From positions 1 through 41,322 of the forward strand of contig JBFWWW010000009.1 of assembly GCA_050245975.1 (NCBI GenBank): a DNA stretch of 41,322 bases. Reading direction: 5' to 3'. Position numbers and translations under genes: made by a program. This document shows positions 1-8,223 of this stretch, piece after piece (within the stretch, counting starts at the first letter, position 1; each line of letters begins with the position of its first letter). This stretch comes from JBFWWW01 sp050245975. GTDB lineage: Bacteria > Pseudomonadota > Alphaproteobacteria > Rhizobiales > Hyphomicrobiaceae. The notes below the pieces were generated by a model. That model made no database searches and was not told the origin of the DNA. It worked only from the letters and a program-made list of their open reading frames with translations.

Positions 1-337
1 GCGCCCTGCCGGGCTTGTAGAGCGGCTCGCCGTCGAATGTCGTCGTCGGGCACAGCTCCGTCGTCGCCTGTCCGGGGTAGAGCGAGACGCCGGACGGGTC
101 GCGGTTGACGTCGATCGCGGTGCGCGAAATGGCCGTATGCACGATGGTCGCATCGAGGTCGCGCGCGAAACCGTAGAGGCGGTCGATCCACCAGTCGGCG
201 TCCTTACGTGCGCGCCAGGGCGAGACACAGGCCGCCTCGATATCGGGCGGCAGGTCCACGCCGGTGTGCGGCAGGCTGACGATGAGCGGAGCCTTGCGCG
301 CTTCGACGGTCAGCCACTCGGGTCTGGTTGCGCTCAT
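1..337 (-). CDS. hutG: N-formylglutamate deformylase (partial, C-terminus outside window)
   Basis: Only the first 112 codons are present. The gene runs off the left edge. The product should hydrolyse N-formylglutamate to glutamate and formate, the last step of the HutF/HutG branch of histidine breakdown in the cytoplasm. Visible motifs are typical of the N-formylglutamate amidohydrolase family: SLPHTGVDLP near residue 20, DADWWIDRL near 46, AIDVNRDPSG near 73, then SLYPGQATTELCP and TFDGEPLY. The ATG at 337 overlaps the hutH stop in an ATGA junction, so translation is probably coupled to hutH. Finding hutF on the other arm of the island agrees with this branch. The remainder of the gene, including possible metal-binding residues, cannot be checked. 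Confidence 0.9.
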   Translation of the reverse strand, partial: MSATRPEWLTVEARKAPLIVSLPHTGVDLPPDIEAACVSPWRARKDADWWIDRLYGFARDLDATIVHTAISRTAIDVNRDPSGVSLYPGQATTELCPTTTFDGEPLYKPGRA

Positions 338-1875
338 GCCTGTGCGTCCCAGAGACGTGGCAGGCCGATGCCCGCGGCTTCCACGATCGCACCGGAGCGC
401 ACGAGCCGGGCGGCCGCGGCGATGTCGGGCGCGAGCAGGCGATCGTTGTCGAGGTGCGGCACCTCGGCCCTGAGGCAGGCACGGACCCGCTCGATGGCGC
501 TGCTCGAGCGCAGCGGCGCGTGGAAATCGCAGCCCTGTGCCGCCGCCAGCAGCTCGATCGCCAGCACGTGCCCGAGATTGTCGGCCATCGGCAGCAGCCG
601 GACGGCGGCATGCGCGGCCATGGAGACGTGATCCTCCTGGTTGGCCGAGGTCGGGATGGTGTCGATGCTTGCGGGCGCGGCGCGCTGCTTGTTCTCGGCG
701 ACGAGAGCGGCGGCCGTCACCTGCGGGATCATGAAGCCCGAGTTGAGGCCCGGCTTCGGCGTCAGGAACGCGGGCAGACGCGACAGCGCCGGGTCCACCA
801 GCATGGCGATGCGCCGCTCGGAGAGCGAGCCGATCTCGCAGGCGGCGAGCGCCATCGTGTCGGCCGCGAAGGCGACGGGCTCGGCGTGGAAGTTGCCGCC
901 GGACAGCGCCGCCGTGTCCTCGGCGAAGATCAACGGATTGTCGGAGACGGCGTTGGCCTCCGTCGCGAGCGTCGCGGCGGCGGTCCGCAACACGTCGAGG
1001 GCGGCGCCCATCACCTGCGGCTGGCAGCGCAGGCAGTAGGGGTCCTGCACGCGGTCGTCGCCGACGAGGTGCGAGGCACGGATGGCGCTGCCGGCCATGA
1101 GCGTGCGCAGCGCGTCCGCACAGTCGATCTGCCCGCGGTGGCGGCGCAGCAGATGAATGCGCGGATCGAAAGGTGCATCGGAGCCCTTGGCGGCTTCGGT
1201 CGCCAGAACGCCCGTGACGAGGGCCGTGTCGAACAGCGTCGCCAGCTCGAACAGGGCGGCAAGCGCCCAGGCGGTCGAGAACTGCGTGCCGTTGAGCAGG
1301 GCCAGCCCTTCCTTGGGCGCCAGCGCCACCGGCGCGAGGCCCGCCCGCTTCAGCGCATCGGCTGCCGGCTCGCGCCCGTCCGGCGTCAGCACCTCGCCGA
1401 CGCCGATCATGGCGGCCGCCATGTGCGCGAGGGGCGCAAGATCACCCGATGCGCCCACCGATCCCTGGCGCGGGACGACCGGCAGGATGCCGGCCGACAG
1501 CATGCCCTCGAGCAGCGCCAGCGTCGCGGGACGGACGCCGGACGCGCCCTGCGCGAGGCTGGCGAGCTTCAGCGCCATCATCAGGCGCACGATGTCGGAC
1601 GGCACGGGCTCGCCGACGCCGGCCGCGTGCGACAGCACGATGTTCCGTTGCAGTTCGGCGAGCTCGCCCTCGGCGATGCGCACGCTGGCGAGCTTCCCGA
1701 AGCCCGTGTTGATGCCGTAGACCGGATCGCCTTTGGCGAGGATGGCCTCGACCGCGCGGGCGCCGGTCGCGACCGCCGGTGCGCAGGCCGGATCGAGCCG
1801 CACTCCGGCGCCGCGGTAGATGGCGCGCCATGTGTCGAGCGTGACCGCGCCGGGGGTCAGCACCAGGACGCTCAT
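334..1875 (-). CDS. hutH: Histidine ammonia-lyase
   Basis: 513 residues, the usual length for histidase. It eliminates ammonia from L-histidine to give trans-urocanate, the committed step of histidine catabolism. The motif GSVGASGDLAPLAHM contains the Ala142-Ser143-Gly144 triad that cyclises into the MIO electrophile, and YGINTGFG around residue 53 carries the conserved active-site tyrosine. The start is the ATG that overlaps the hutI stop by four bases (ATGA at 1872-1875). The same frame stays open far upstream through hutI, but that stretch is only a shadow. The hutI-hutH-hutG order with 4-bp overlaps indicates one transcript. Nothing looks truncated or damaged. Confidence 0.97.
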   Translation of the reverse strand: MSVLVLTPGAVTLDTWRAIYRGAGVRLDPACAPAVATGARAVEAILAKGDPVYGINTGFGKLASVRIAEGELAELQRNIVLSHAAGVGEPVPSDIVRLMMALKLASLAQGASGVRPATLALLEGMLSAGILPVVPRQGSVGASGDLAPLAHMAAAMIGVGEVLTPDGREPAADALKRAGLAPVALAPKEGLALLNGTQFSTAWALAALFELATLFDTALVTGVLATEAAKGSDAPFDPRIHLLRRHRGQIDCADALRTLMAGSAIRASHLVGDDRVQDPYCLRCQPQVMGAALDVLRTAAATLATEANAVSDNPLIFAEDTAALSGGNFHAEPVAFAADTMALAACEIGSLSERRIAMLVDPALSRLPAFLTPKPGLNSGFMIPQVTAAALVAENKQRAAPASIDTIPTSANQEDHVSMAAHAAVRLLPMADNLGHVLAIELLAAAQGCDFHAPLRSSSAIERVRACLRAEVPHLDNDRLLAPDIAAAARLVRSGAIVEAAGIGLPRLWDAQA

Positions 1876-3077
1876 GCGCCCCTCCATACGCGCGCGTGCA
1901 GCGGGTTGAAACCCATGCGGTAGGGCAGCTCGGCGAGCCGCTCCACGTTCCAGATGGCGAGGTCGCAGGACTTGCCGACCTCCAGCGTGCCGACGTCGTT
2001 CTGCCGGCCGAGGGCGTGTGCGGCCTCGCGCGTCACGCCGGCGATGATCTCGTCCACCGTCATGCGGAAGAGCGTCGCCGCCATGTTCATGGCCATCAGC
2101 AGCGAAGTGAGCGGCGAGGAGCCGGGATTGGAGTCGGTCGCGATGGCGATCCGCGTGCGGTGCCGGCGGAAGAGGTCGAGCGGCGGCAGTGTCGTCTCGC
2201 GCAGGAAATATGTCGCGCCCGGAAGCAGCACGGCGACCGTTCCGGCCTTGGCCATGGCGGCCGCGCCGGCATCGTCCGTATATTCGAGATGGTCGGCCGA
2301 CAGCCCGCCATAGCGTGCGGCGAGCGCCGCGCCGCCGAGGTTGGAGAGCTGGTCGGCATGCAGCTTCACGCGCAGCCCGAGCGCGGTCGCCGCATCGAAC
2401 ACGCGCGCCGTCTGCGCGGCGTCGAACGCGATGCCCTCCATGAAGGCATCGACCGCGTCCGCAAGGCCCGCCCGCGCGATAGCCGGCAGCATCTCGCCCG
2501 CCACCTTGGCGGTGTAGGCGTCCTTGTCGCCGGCGGCCTCCGGCGGCAGCGCGTGCGCGCCGAGGAAGGTCGTCGCCACGGAGACGGGCCTGAGCGTGCC
2601 GAGCTTGCGTGCGACGGTGAGCTGGCGCGTTTCGGTCTGGAGATCGAGGCCGTATCCCGACTTGATCTCGACCGTCGTCACGCCTTCGGCCAGCAGCGCG
2701 TCGAGGCGCGGCAGCGTGGCCGAGATGAGATCGTCCGCGCTCGCGGCGCGGGTGGCCTTGACGGTCGAGACGATGCCGCCGCCCGCGCGTGCGATCTCCT
2801 CGTAGGTGGCGCCCTCGAGGCGCAGCTCGAACTCGTGCGCGCGGTTGCCGCCGTAGACGAGATGAGTGTGGCAGTCGATCAGGCCCGGCGTGATCCAGCG
2901 GCCCGCGACGTCGATGCGCTCGGCGGCGTCGATTTTGGCGGCGTCCGGCTGCGGCCCGATCCAGGCGATGCGCCCTTGCGTGCAGGCGAGCGCGGCCGGC
3001 TCGATGAGCCCGAGTCCCGGCCGTGCGGGATCGAGCGTCGCGATCCGCGCATTGGTCCAGAGACGATCCACCTGCAT
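1872..3077 (-). CDS. hutI: Imidazolonepropionase
   Basis: 401 residues from the preferred ATG at 3077; an in-frame ATG at 3095 would add six residues. I prefer 3077 because GGGAGG lies just upstream of it, inside the longer version. The enzyme opens the imidazolone ring of 4-imidazolone-5-propionate to give N-formimidoylglutamate. It is an amidohydrolase-superfamily metalloenzyme: GLIDCHTHLVYGGNRAHEF (about residue 70) supplies the first metal histidines, VKLHADQLSN and SADHLEYTDD further ones, and IATDSNPGSSP the late aspartate. It is the first gene of the leftward hut transcript. Its 5' side faces hutF across a 138-bp region containing the candidate HutC operator. Confidence 0.96.
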   Translation of the reverse strand: MQVDRLWTNARIATLDPARPGLGLIEPAALACTQGRIAWIGPQPDAAKIDAAERIDVAGRWITPGLIDCHTHLVYGGNRAHEFELRLEGATYEEIARAGGGIVSTVKATRAASADDLISATLPRLDALLAEGVTTVEIKSGYGLDLQTETRQLTVARKLGTLRPVSVATTFLGAHALPPEAAGDKDAYTAKVAGEMLPAIARAGLADAVDAFMEGIAFDAAQTARVFDAATALGLRVKLHADQLSNLGGAALAARYGGLSADHLEYTDDAGAAAMAKAGTVAVLLPGATYFLRETTLPPLDLFRRHRTRIAIATDSNPGSSPLTSLLMAMNMAATLFRMTVDEIIAGVTREAAHALGRQNDVGTLEVGKSCDLAIWNVERLAELPYRMGFNPLHARVWRGA

Positions 3078-3142
3078 CACGGCCTCCCGGAGCACGCATC
3101 ACGTTTTGTGGATCGCGCGACGCTAGTCGCCCGCACCGTTTT

Positions 3143-3160
3143 TGTCTATACATATCGACA
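3143..3160. promoter_or_regulatory. Candidate HutC operator between divergent hut transcripts
   Basis: An 18-bp imperfect palindrome, TGTCTATACATATCGACA, in which 14 of 18 positions are dyad-symmetric. It lies in the 138-bp space between hutI (leftward) and hutF (rightward), the only place where one repressor could control both arms. The core TGTCTATACA resembles the TGTATATACA-type sites known for HutC repressors (established for gamma-proteobacteria). It also contains a TATACA that could be the -10 of the hutF promoter. HutC is encoded at the end of the rightward arm, so autoregulation with urocanate as inducer is the expected logic. The assignment is an inference from symmetry and position. 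Confidence 0.6.
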
Positions 3161-3215
3161 CGGCACCGGCGGCCCGCAGTCGCGTGCGCCATCGTCATCC
3201 GGCAGGACCTCGACC

Positions 3216-4580
3216 GTGACCGCGATCCACGTCCGACACGCGCTTCTCGACGACGGCTGGCGCCGCGACGTGCGCATCGCGCTCGACGGCCGCCGCATCG
3301 CGTCGATCGACCATGACGTGCCGGCGCGCGCGGGCGACGAATGCTTCTCGGGCTTTGCGGTGCCGGGGCTCGCCAACGTTCACAGTCATGCCTTCCAGCG
3401 CGCGATGTCGGGGCTCACAGAGCGGCGCGGGCCCGACAGCGACAATTTCTGGACGTGGCGCGAGCTGATGTACCGCTTCCTCGCGCGCATGACGCCCGAC
3501 GATGTCGAGGCGGTCGCTGCGTGGCTCTATGTCGAGATGCTGGAGGCCGGTTTCACCGCCGTCGGCGAATTCCATTATCTGCACAACGCGCCGGACGGCC
3601 GCCGCTACGACGACCCCGCCGAGATGGCGGCGCGCATCGCCGCCGCGGCGGCAGAGAGCGGCATCGGCCTGACGCTGCTGCCGTGCTTTTACGCGCATGG
3701 CGGCTGCGGCGGCGCCGCGCCGGTCGCCGGGCAGGTCCGGTTCCTGTCCGACCTCGACGGGTTCGCACGGCTGATGGAGGGCAGCAGGCGCCATGTCGCA
3801 GCGCTCGACGGCGCCGACATCGGCATCGCGCCGCATTCGCTGCGCGCGGTGGATGCGCCGGAGCTGGCCGCGCTCCTCGCCCAGAACCCGTCGGGTCCCG
3901 TCCACATCCATGCCGCCGAGCAGACCGCCGAGGTGGAGGCGTGCGTGACCTGGTCGGGCCTGAGGCCTGTCGAATGGCTGCTGCGCAACGGGCCGGTCGA
4001 TCGGCGCTGGTGCCTGATCCATTGCACGCACATGACGCCGGCCGAGGTGTCGGGACTGGCCGCAGCGGGCGCGGTCGCAGGCCTGTGTCCCATCACGGAG
4101 GCCAATCTCGGCGATGGCGTCTTCGCCGCCGAACCCTATCGCGAGGCCGGCGGACGCTTCGGCATCGGATCGGACAGCAACGTGCGCGTCTCGCTCGCCG
4201 AGGAGCTGCGCACCGTCGAATACGCGCAGCGGCTGACGTCGCGCCGGCGCGCGATCCTGGCGCCGCCGGGCGGATCGACAGGGCGCGCGCTCTTCGATGC
4301 CGCCTGCGCCGGCGGTGCGCAGGCGCTGGCGCGGCCATCGGGCGCGTTGCGCGCCGGCGCCGATGCCGACATCGTCCTTCTCGACGGCGGGCATCCCGCG
4401 CTCGCCGGTCGCGACGGTGATGACGTGCTCGATACCTGGATATTCGGCGGCGGCAACGGCCTGGTGGGCGATGTCTACGCCGGCGGCCGGCGCGTGGTTT
4501 CTGCCGGGCGGCACGTCGTGCGCGAGGCCGCGGCGGCCCGCTTCGCGGCCACCATGGCTCGCCTGATGGAGGCCGCCTGA
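3216..4580 (+). CDS. hutF: Formimidoylglutamate deiminase
   Basis: 454 residues from a GTG start at 3216 (MTAIHVRHALL), with an AGGA stretch upstream. It converts N-formimidoyl-L-glutamate to N-formylglutamate and ammonia, which HutG then deformylates; this defines the five-step hut route. Amidohydrolase-fold metal motifs are present: NVHSHAFQRAMSGL near residue 60, HIHAAEQT mid-protein, LIHCTHMTP, and FGIGSDSNVRVSLAEELR, which holds the late metal aspartate. The frame is open for a further 1.3 kb upstream, but that portion is antisense shadow of hutI and hutH. It is transcribed divergently from hutI and followed two bases later by hutC, so the two are co-transcribed. Confidence 0.95.
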   Translation: MTAIHVRHALLDDGWRRDVRIALDGRRIASIDHDVPARAGDECFSGFAVPGLANVHSHAFQRAMSGLTERRGPDSDNFWTWRELMYRFLARMTPDDVEAVAAWLYVEMLEAGFTAVGEFHYLHNAPDGRRYDDPAEMAARIAAAAAESGIGLTLLPCFYAHGGCGGAAPVAGQVRFLSDLDGFARLMEGSRRHVAALDGADIGIAPHSLRAVDAPELAALLAQNPSGPVHIHAAEQTAEVEACVTWSGLRPVEWLLRNGPVDRRWCLIHCTHMTPAEVSGLAAAGAVAGLCPITEANLGDGVFAAEPYREAGGRFGIGSDSNVRVSLAEELRTVEYAQRLTSRRRAILAPPGGSTGRALFDAACAGGAQALARPSGALRAGADADIVLLDGGHPALAGRDGDDVLDTWIFGGGNGLVGDVYAGGRRVVSAGRHVVREAAAARFAATMARLMEAA

Positions 4581-4582
4581 CC

Positions 4583-5392
4583 GTGGCTCAAGCATCCCTC
4601 ACGCGTGCCCGCGGCGGTAACGGCCTGAAGCGGACGGGCAGCGGCCCGGTCTACGAGCAGATCCGCCGCGCCATCGCCGATCCCATCATGCAGGGACGCT
4701 GGCGTCCGGGCCGTCGCATCCCGTCCGAGATGGAGCTGACAAAAGCATTTTCCACCTCGCGCATGACGGTGAACCGCGCGCTCACATCGCTTGCGGCGGA
4801 AGGGCTCATCGTGCGCTGGCGCCGGCGCGGCAGCTTCGTCGCCGAGCGGCCGGCAGAACTGACCGTCTTCCAGATCTGGGATATCGCCGCCGAGGTGGAG
4901 CGCAACGGCGGCACGTATCGCTACGAGCTGATGTCGTGCACCGAGCGGCGGGCCGATGCCGGGCTGGCCGCGGACATCGGCGTGCCTGTCGGTACGCCGT
5001 TGCTGGAGCTGACTTGCCGGCATTTTTCAGGCGATGCCGTCATCCAGCTCGAGGAGCGGCTCATCAATCTTGCCGCGGTGCCGCAGGCGTCAGCCGACAT
5101 TTTTGGCGCCGTCGCCCCGGGTCGCTGGCTGCTCGAGCACGTGCCCTGGTCGGAAGCCCGGCACGACATTGCCGCTGAAAACGCCGACGCGCGTACGGCC
5201 CGCCTGATGGGTCTCGCGCGCGGCGAGGCGTGCCTGGTCATCGTGCGCCGCACCCGGCAGGGCACCGCCCCGATCACGCTGGCGCGGCTCGTGCATCCTG
5301 GCGGCAGCTACGCACTCACCGGGCGCTTCCGTCCGTTGACGCCGGGAGCGGGAAGCGCGCGCGCACGCGGTCAGGGACTGGCGTTCGCCTGA
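4583..5392 (+). CDS. hutC: Histidine utilisation repressor, GntR/HutC family
   Basis: 269 residues from a GTG start two bases after the hutF stop. The N-terminal winged helix (about residues 22-90) is GntR type: VYEQIRRAI, WRPGRRIPSEMELTKAF, SRMTVNRALTSLAAEGL and RRRGSFVAE. Residues of about 105-260 form a UTRA ligand-binding domain (LIVRRTRQGTAPITLARLVH region). HutC proteins bind urocanate and release the hut promoters. Being the last gene of the hutFC arm, it probably represses itself and the divergent hutIHG arm through the palindrome at 3143-3160. Its last 22 bases overlap, tail to tail, the end of the permease-like gene on the other strand. A related GntR regulator is the only alternative, and the context makes that unlikely. 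Confidence 0.93.
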   Translation: MAQASLTRARGGNGLKRTGSGPVYEQIRRAIADPIMQGRWRPGRRIPSEMELTKAFSTSRMTVNRALTSLAAEGLIVRWRRRGSFVAERPAELTVFQIWDIAAEVERNGGTYRYELMSCTERRADAGLAADIGVPVGTPLLELTCRHFSGDAVIQLEERLINLAAVPQASADIFGAVAPGRWLLEHVPWSEARHDIAAENADARTARLMGLARGEACLVIVRRTRQGTAPITLARLVHPGGSYALTGRFRPLTPGAGSARARGQGLAFA

Positions 5393-5763
5393 GACCGCGG
5401 CGGATCGTCCCGCTCGCCCTTGAGCGTGCCGAACTGGGCCTTGAGGCTGGCGATTTCCTCGTCGGTGCAGTCCTCGAGGTCGATCAGCTTGTTGCGCGCG
5501 GCCTTCGTGCTGTGGATCAGCTCGTCGAGCTTGAGGTGGAGCGCCTGCGCGTCGCGATTCTGTGTGTTCTGGATCAGGAACACCATCAGGAACGTCACGA
5601 TCGTTGTGCCGGTGTTGATGACAAGCTGCCAGGTGTCGGAATAGCCGAACACCGGGCCGGATGCGATCCAGACGATCACGACGAGAAGCGCAGCCAGGAA
5701 AGCCCACGACGTCCCGAGCCAACACGCCGCATGGCGCGAGAAATCGCTGAACTTGAAGGGCAT
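5371..5763 (-). CDS. Low-affinity iron permease family small membrane protein
   Basis: 130 residues with two predicted membrane segments, about residues 16-36 (WAFLAALLVVIVWIASG) and 47-66 (VINTGTTIVTFLMVFLIQ), then a charged cytoplasmic helix. The conserved pattern TTIVTFLMVFLIQNTQNRDA and LHLKLDELI is characteristic of the family named low-affinity iron permease (Pfam PF04120) after a yeast homologue. Transport of iron by bacterial members is not well proven, so the name is a family label. The ATG at 5763 has AAAGGA about 11 bases upstream. It converges on hutC with a 22-bp overlap. No Fur box is evident upstream. Confidence 0.85.
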   Translation of the reverse strand: MPFKFSDFSRHAACWLGTSWAFLAALLVVIVWIASGPVFGYSDTWQLVINTGTTIVTFLMVFLIQNTQNRDAQALHLKLDELIHSTKAARNKLIDLEDCTDEEIASLKAQFGTLKGERDDPPRSQANASP

Positions 5764-5921
5764 GGTCGGGTGTCCTTTCGGGAGCGCTCACAAAAACGCC
5801 GGCACTGCCGAAGGGGTTCCATCCCGCTGATTTGAATTCGCGTGCGGGCGGCGGGGCGGAACCGGGGATTGGATATCGGTGTTGCGAAAACCAGATGCAT
5901 GAAAATGCAATGGAGGCTTCG

Positions 5922-6155
5922 ATGACACCTCAGGCGGGATATGCGCGGACGGCCGCGATCGCCGTCGTGCTCGCGGTCGCAGCCGCCTTTTCGGTGCCGG
6001 CATCGGCGCCGAAGATGGACGTGGCGCGCGCCGGCGTCGTAGCGACGCACATCGAGCGCCCCTGTGATCCGTTGGTTACGGCGGAGCCGACCGGCTCGCT
6101 GTGCGGCCCGCTCGGCCGCTGCGCCTGCATCCCGGGGCTCCCGATCCCCAGCTAG
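5922..6155 (+). CDS. Small exported Cys-containing protein, unknown function
   Basis: 77 residues from the ATG at 5922, chosen because TGGAGG sits 7 bases upstream; an earlier in-frame ATG at 5898 lacks such a site. Residues of about 10-28 (AAIAVVLAVAAAFSVPASA) form a hydrophobic signal peptide with an Ala-X-Ala end. The mature part is about 50 residues and ends in a short segment with four cysteines (RPCDPL, SLCGPLGRCACIPG), which could form disulfides in the periplasm. It is not a lipoprotein, because no lipobox is present. It converges on the MotB-like gene with a 4-bp overlap. I do not recognise the family. Confidence 0.6.
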   Translation: MTPQAGYARTAAIAVVLAVAAAFSVPASAPKMDVARAGVVATHIERPCDPLVTAEPTGSLCGPLGRCACIPGLPIPS

Positions 6156-7180
6156 CGGTTGGTGAGCTTCAGCTCGATGCGGCGGTTGCGGCGCAGGACT
6201 TCCTCGGACGTACCCTGCTCGAGCGGCTGGAATTCGCCGTAGCCTGCGGCGACGACCCGGTTCGGCGCCACGCCGCGGCTGATGAGGTATTTCACGACGG
6301 TGACGGCGCGCGCCGTCGACAGCTCCCAGTTGGACGGGAACTGCGCGCTGGCGATGGGGCGCGAGTCGGTGTGGCCGTCCACCTGCAGCGACCAGTCGAT
6401 CTCCTTCGGGATCGACTTCTCTAGCTCGATGATCGCGGTCGCGAGCTGGTCGATGGCGGCAAGCCCCTCCGGCGTCAGCGTGGCCTGCCCGGACGGGAAG
6501 AGCACCTCCGACTGGAAGACGAAGCGGTCGCCGACGACGCGGATGTCCTTGCGGTCGCGCAGCAGCTCGCGCAGACGGCCGAAGAAGTCGGAGCGGTAGC
6601 GCTGCAGCTCCTGCACCTGGCGCGCCAGCGCCACGTTGAGCCGCTGGCCGAGGTCGGAGATGCGCGCCTGGGATTCCTTGTCCTTGGCTTCCGCGGCCGT
6701 CAGCGCTTCCTGGATGGCGGCGAGCTGCCGGCGCAACGCCAGCATCTGCTGGTTGAGCAGGTCGACCTTGGAGAGCGCCTCGCTCGAGATCGCCTTCTGC
6801 GTGTCGATCTCCTTGGTGAGGGCGGCGATCCGCTGGTTGGCGGCCGTCGCCTTTTCCTCGCCCAGTCCGGCCGCGCCCGACAGCCGGCTGTTCTCGGCCC
6901 TCAGCGTCGCCAGTGTCGCCTGCAGCGCGGCAAGCTCGTCGATCGCGCCCTTGCTCTTGCCCTGCTCGAGCCCGAGCAGGTTGGTGAGCTCGGTGATCTG
7001 GCGCGTCAGGCGCTTGAGCGCCACGTCCTTGCCGCTCGCTTCCTGGCCGACATAGAACTGCGCCACCATGAACAGCGACATCAGGAACGTCACGACGAGC
7101 AGCAGCGTGGAGAGCACGTCCACGAAACCCGGCCAGAATTCGGTATAGCTGGCGGTCTTGCGTCCGCGCGCGTAGCTCAT
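6152..7180 (-). CDS. MotB-like peptidoglycan-binding (OmpA domain) protein with long coiled coil
   Basis: 342 residues. One membrane helix at about 14-42 (FWPGFVDVLSTLLLVVTFLM) carries an aspartate where MotB, ExbD and TolR have their proton-carrying Asp. A long coiled coil follows (about 50-190, repeated Leu/Ala/Glu/Lys heptads), then a C-terminal OmpA-like peptidoglycan-binding domain (about 210-342: LQVDGHTDSRPI, NWELSTARA, AAGYGEFQP, RRNRRIELKL). The start overlaps the stop of the TolQ/MotA-like gene by four bases. The two therefore probably form an inner-membrane stator-like complex fixed to the cell wall. No flagellar genes are near, so this is not a standard motor stator. The process it drives is unknown. 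Confidence 0.85.
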   Translation of the reverse strand: MSYARGRKTASYTEFWPGFVDVLSTLLLVVTFLMSLFMVAQFYVGQEASGKDVALKRLTRQITELTNLLGLEQGKSKGAIDELAALQATLATLRAENSRLSGAAGLGEEKATAANQRIAALTKEIDTQKAISSEALSKVDLLNQQMLALRRQLAAIQEALTAAEAKDKESQARISDLGQRLNVALARQVQELQRYRSDFFGRLRELLRDRKDIRVVGDRFVFQSEVLFPSGQATLTPEGLAAIDQLATAIIELEKSIPKEIDWSLQVDGHTDSRPIASAQFPSNWELSTARAVTVVKYLISRGVAPNRVVAAGYGEFQPLEQGTSEEVLRRNRRIELKLTNR

Positions 7181-8223
7181 GCCTTGCCCTTGCGCGCCGG
7201 CACCATGTTCTGCGCCAGGTCTTTCAGCACCGAGGCGACCTCGGACTGCTGGGCCGCCTGCTCATCCACCCACTCGCGCACGACCTTCTGTTCCGCGCGC
7301 ATCTGGCGCACGAGCTGGTCGACGCCTTTCGCCAAGTCCTTCACCGCCTCGTCGGCCGGACCGCCGCCGTTCATGACCGGCGTGGCCGACATGCGGTTCG
7401 TCAGCTCGGAAAGCGTGCGCTGCATCTCGTAGACAGCGCCGTAGAGCTGGCGGTTGTCGCCGCCGGCGACCACGCCCGGGCCCAGGTCGGTGATGACCGA
7501 CAGCCATTCCTCGAGCTCATTGTAGAAGCGGCCGTGCGCGTGGCTCGCCTGCAGGTCGAGGAAGCCCAGCACCAGCGAGCCGGCAAGACCGAGCAGCGAT
7601 GAGGAGAACGCCGTGCCCATGCCGCGCAGCGGTGCGGCAAGGCCGTTCTTCAGCTCGCCGAACACGGCGACGCTGTCGGCGGTATTGCCGGCATCGAGAG
7701 AGCTGATGGCGCCCCCGACCGAGCGGATGGTGTCGAGCAGGCCCCAGAAGGTGCCGAGCAGGCCGAGGAACACCAGCAGGCCGACGAGGTAACGTCCGGT
7801 GTCGCGCGCTTCGTCGAGGCGCGAGCCGATGGAATCCATGATCGAGCGCATCGAGGTCGCCGACAGCGACAGGGCGCCGGTGCGGTCGCGCAGCATGGTC
7901 GCCATCGGCGCGAGCAGCACGGGGCGGTGCGAGATGGCGAGCCCCGGGTCGGCGATGCGGAACGCATTCACCCAGCGGATTTCCGGATAGAGCCGCAGCA
8001 CCTGGCGGAAGGCGTAGACGATGCCGGCGGCGAGCACGCCGAGGATGAGGAAATTCAATCCGGGATTGTGCATCGCCGCTTCGAGGAGCTGGCGGTTCAG
8101 GATGGCGCACAGCAGGCCGACCAGCACCAGGAAGATCATCATGCGCAGGAGGAACACCCCCGGCGTCGACAATGTCCGGCCCAGTCCCTGACCGGCCCTG
8201 TCCGACGTTCGCGCTCTTGCCAT
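7177..8223 (-). CDS. MotA/TolQ/ExbB-like proton channel protein
   Basis: 348 residues from the ATG at 8223, which has GGAGCACGGGA upstream; a TTG 39 bases earlier is possible but has no such site. Predicted membrane segments: about 23-45 (FLLRMMIFLVLVGLLCAIL), 53-75 (LNFLILGVLAAGIVYAF), and the channel pair at about 140-165 (YLVGLLVFLGLLGTFWGLL) and 195-222 (SSSLLGLAGSLVLGFLDLQ). The LLGTFWGLLDTI and GMGTAFSSSLLGLAGSLVLG segments match the MotA_ExbB domain signature. The C-terminal 100 residues are hydrophilic. It is followed, with a 4-bp overlap, by the MotB-like partner. It is distinct from the real tolQ at 22794 and has no known substrate. Confidence 0.85.
   Translation of the reverse strand: MARARTSDRAGQGLGRTLSTPGVFLLRMMIFLVLVGLLCAILNRQLLEAAMHNPGLNFLILGVLAAGIVYAFRQVLRLYPEIRWVNAFRIADPGLAISHRPVLLAPMATMLRDRTGALSLSATSMRSIMDSIGSRLDEARDTGRYLVGLLVFLGLLGTFWGLLDTIRSVGGAISSLDAGNTADSVAVFGELKNGLAAPLRGMGTAFSSSLLGLAGSLVLGFLDLQASHAHGRFYNELEEWLSVITDLGPGVVAGGDNRQLYGAVYEMQRTLSELTNRMSATPVMNGGGPADEAVKDLAKGVDQLVRQMRAEQKVVREWVDEQAAQQSEVASVLKDLAQNMVPARKGKA

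Noticed and set aside
1896..3215. N-terminal extension of hutF by about 440 codons
   Set aside because: It is antisense to hutI; the hutF domain starts at 3216 and matches the normal length.
6152..8223. Possible Zorya-type anti-phage system (ZorA/ZorB-like pair)
   Set aside because: The MotA/MotB-like fold and coiled coil recall ZorAB, but the long coiled coil is on the MotB-like partner and not on the MotA-like tail, and no ZorC, ZorD or ZorE nuclease/helicase gene is adjacent.
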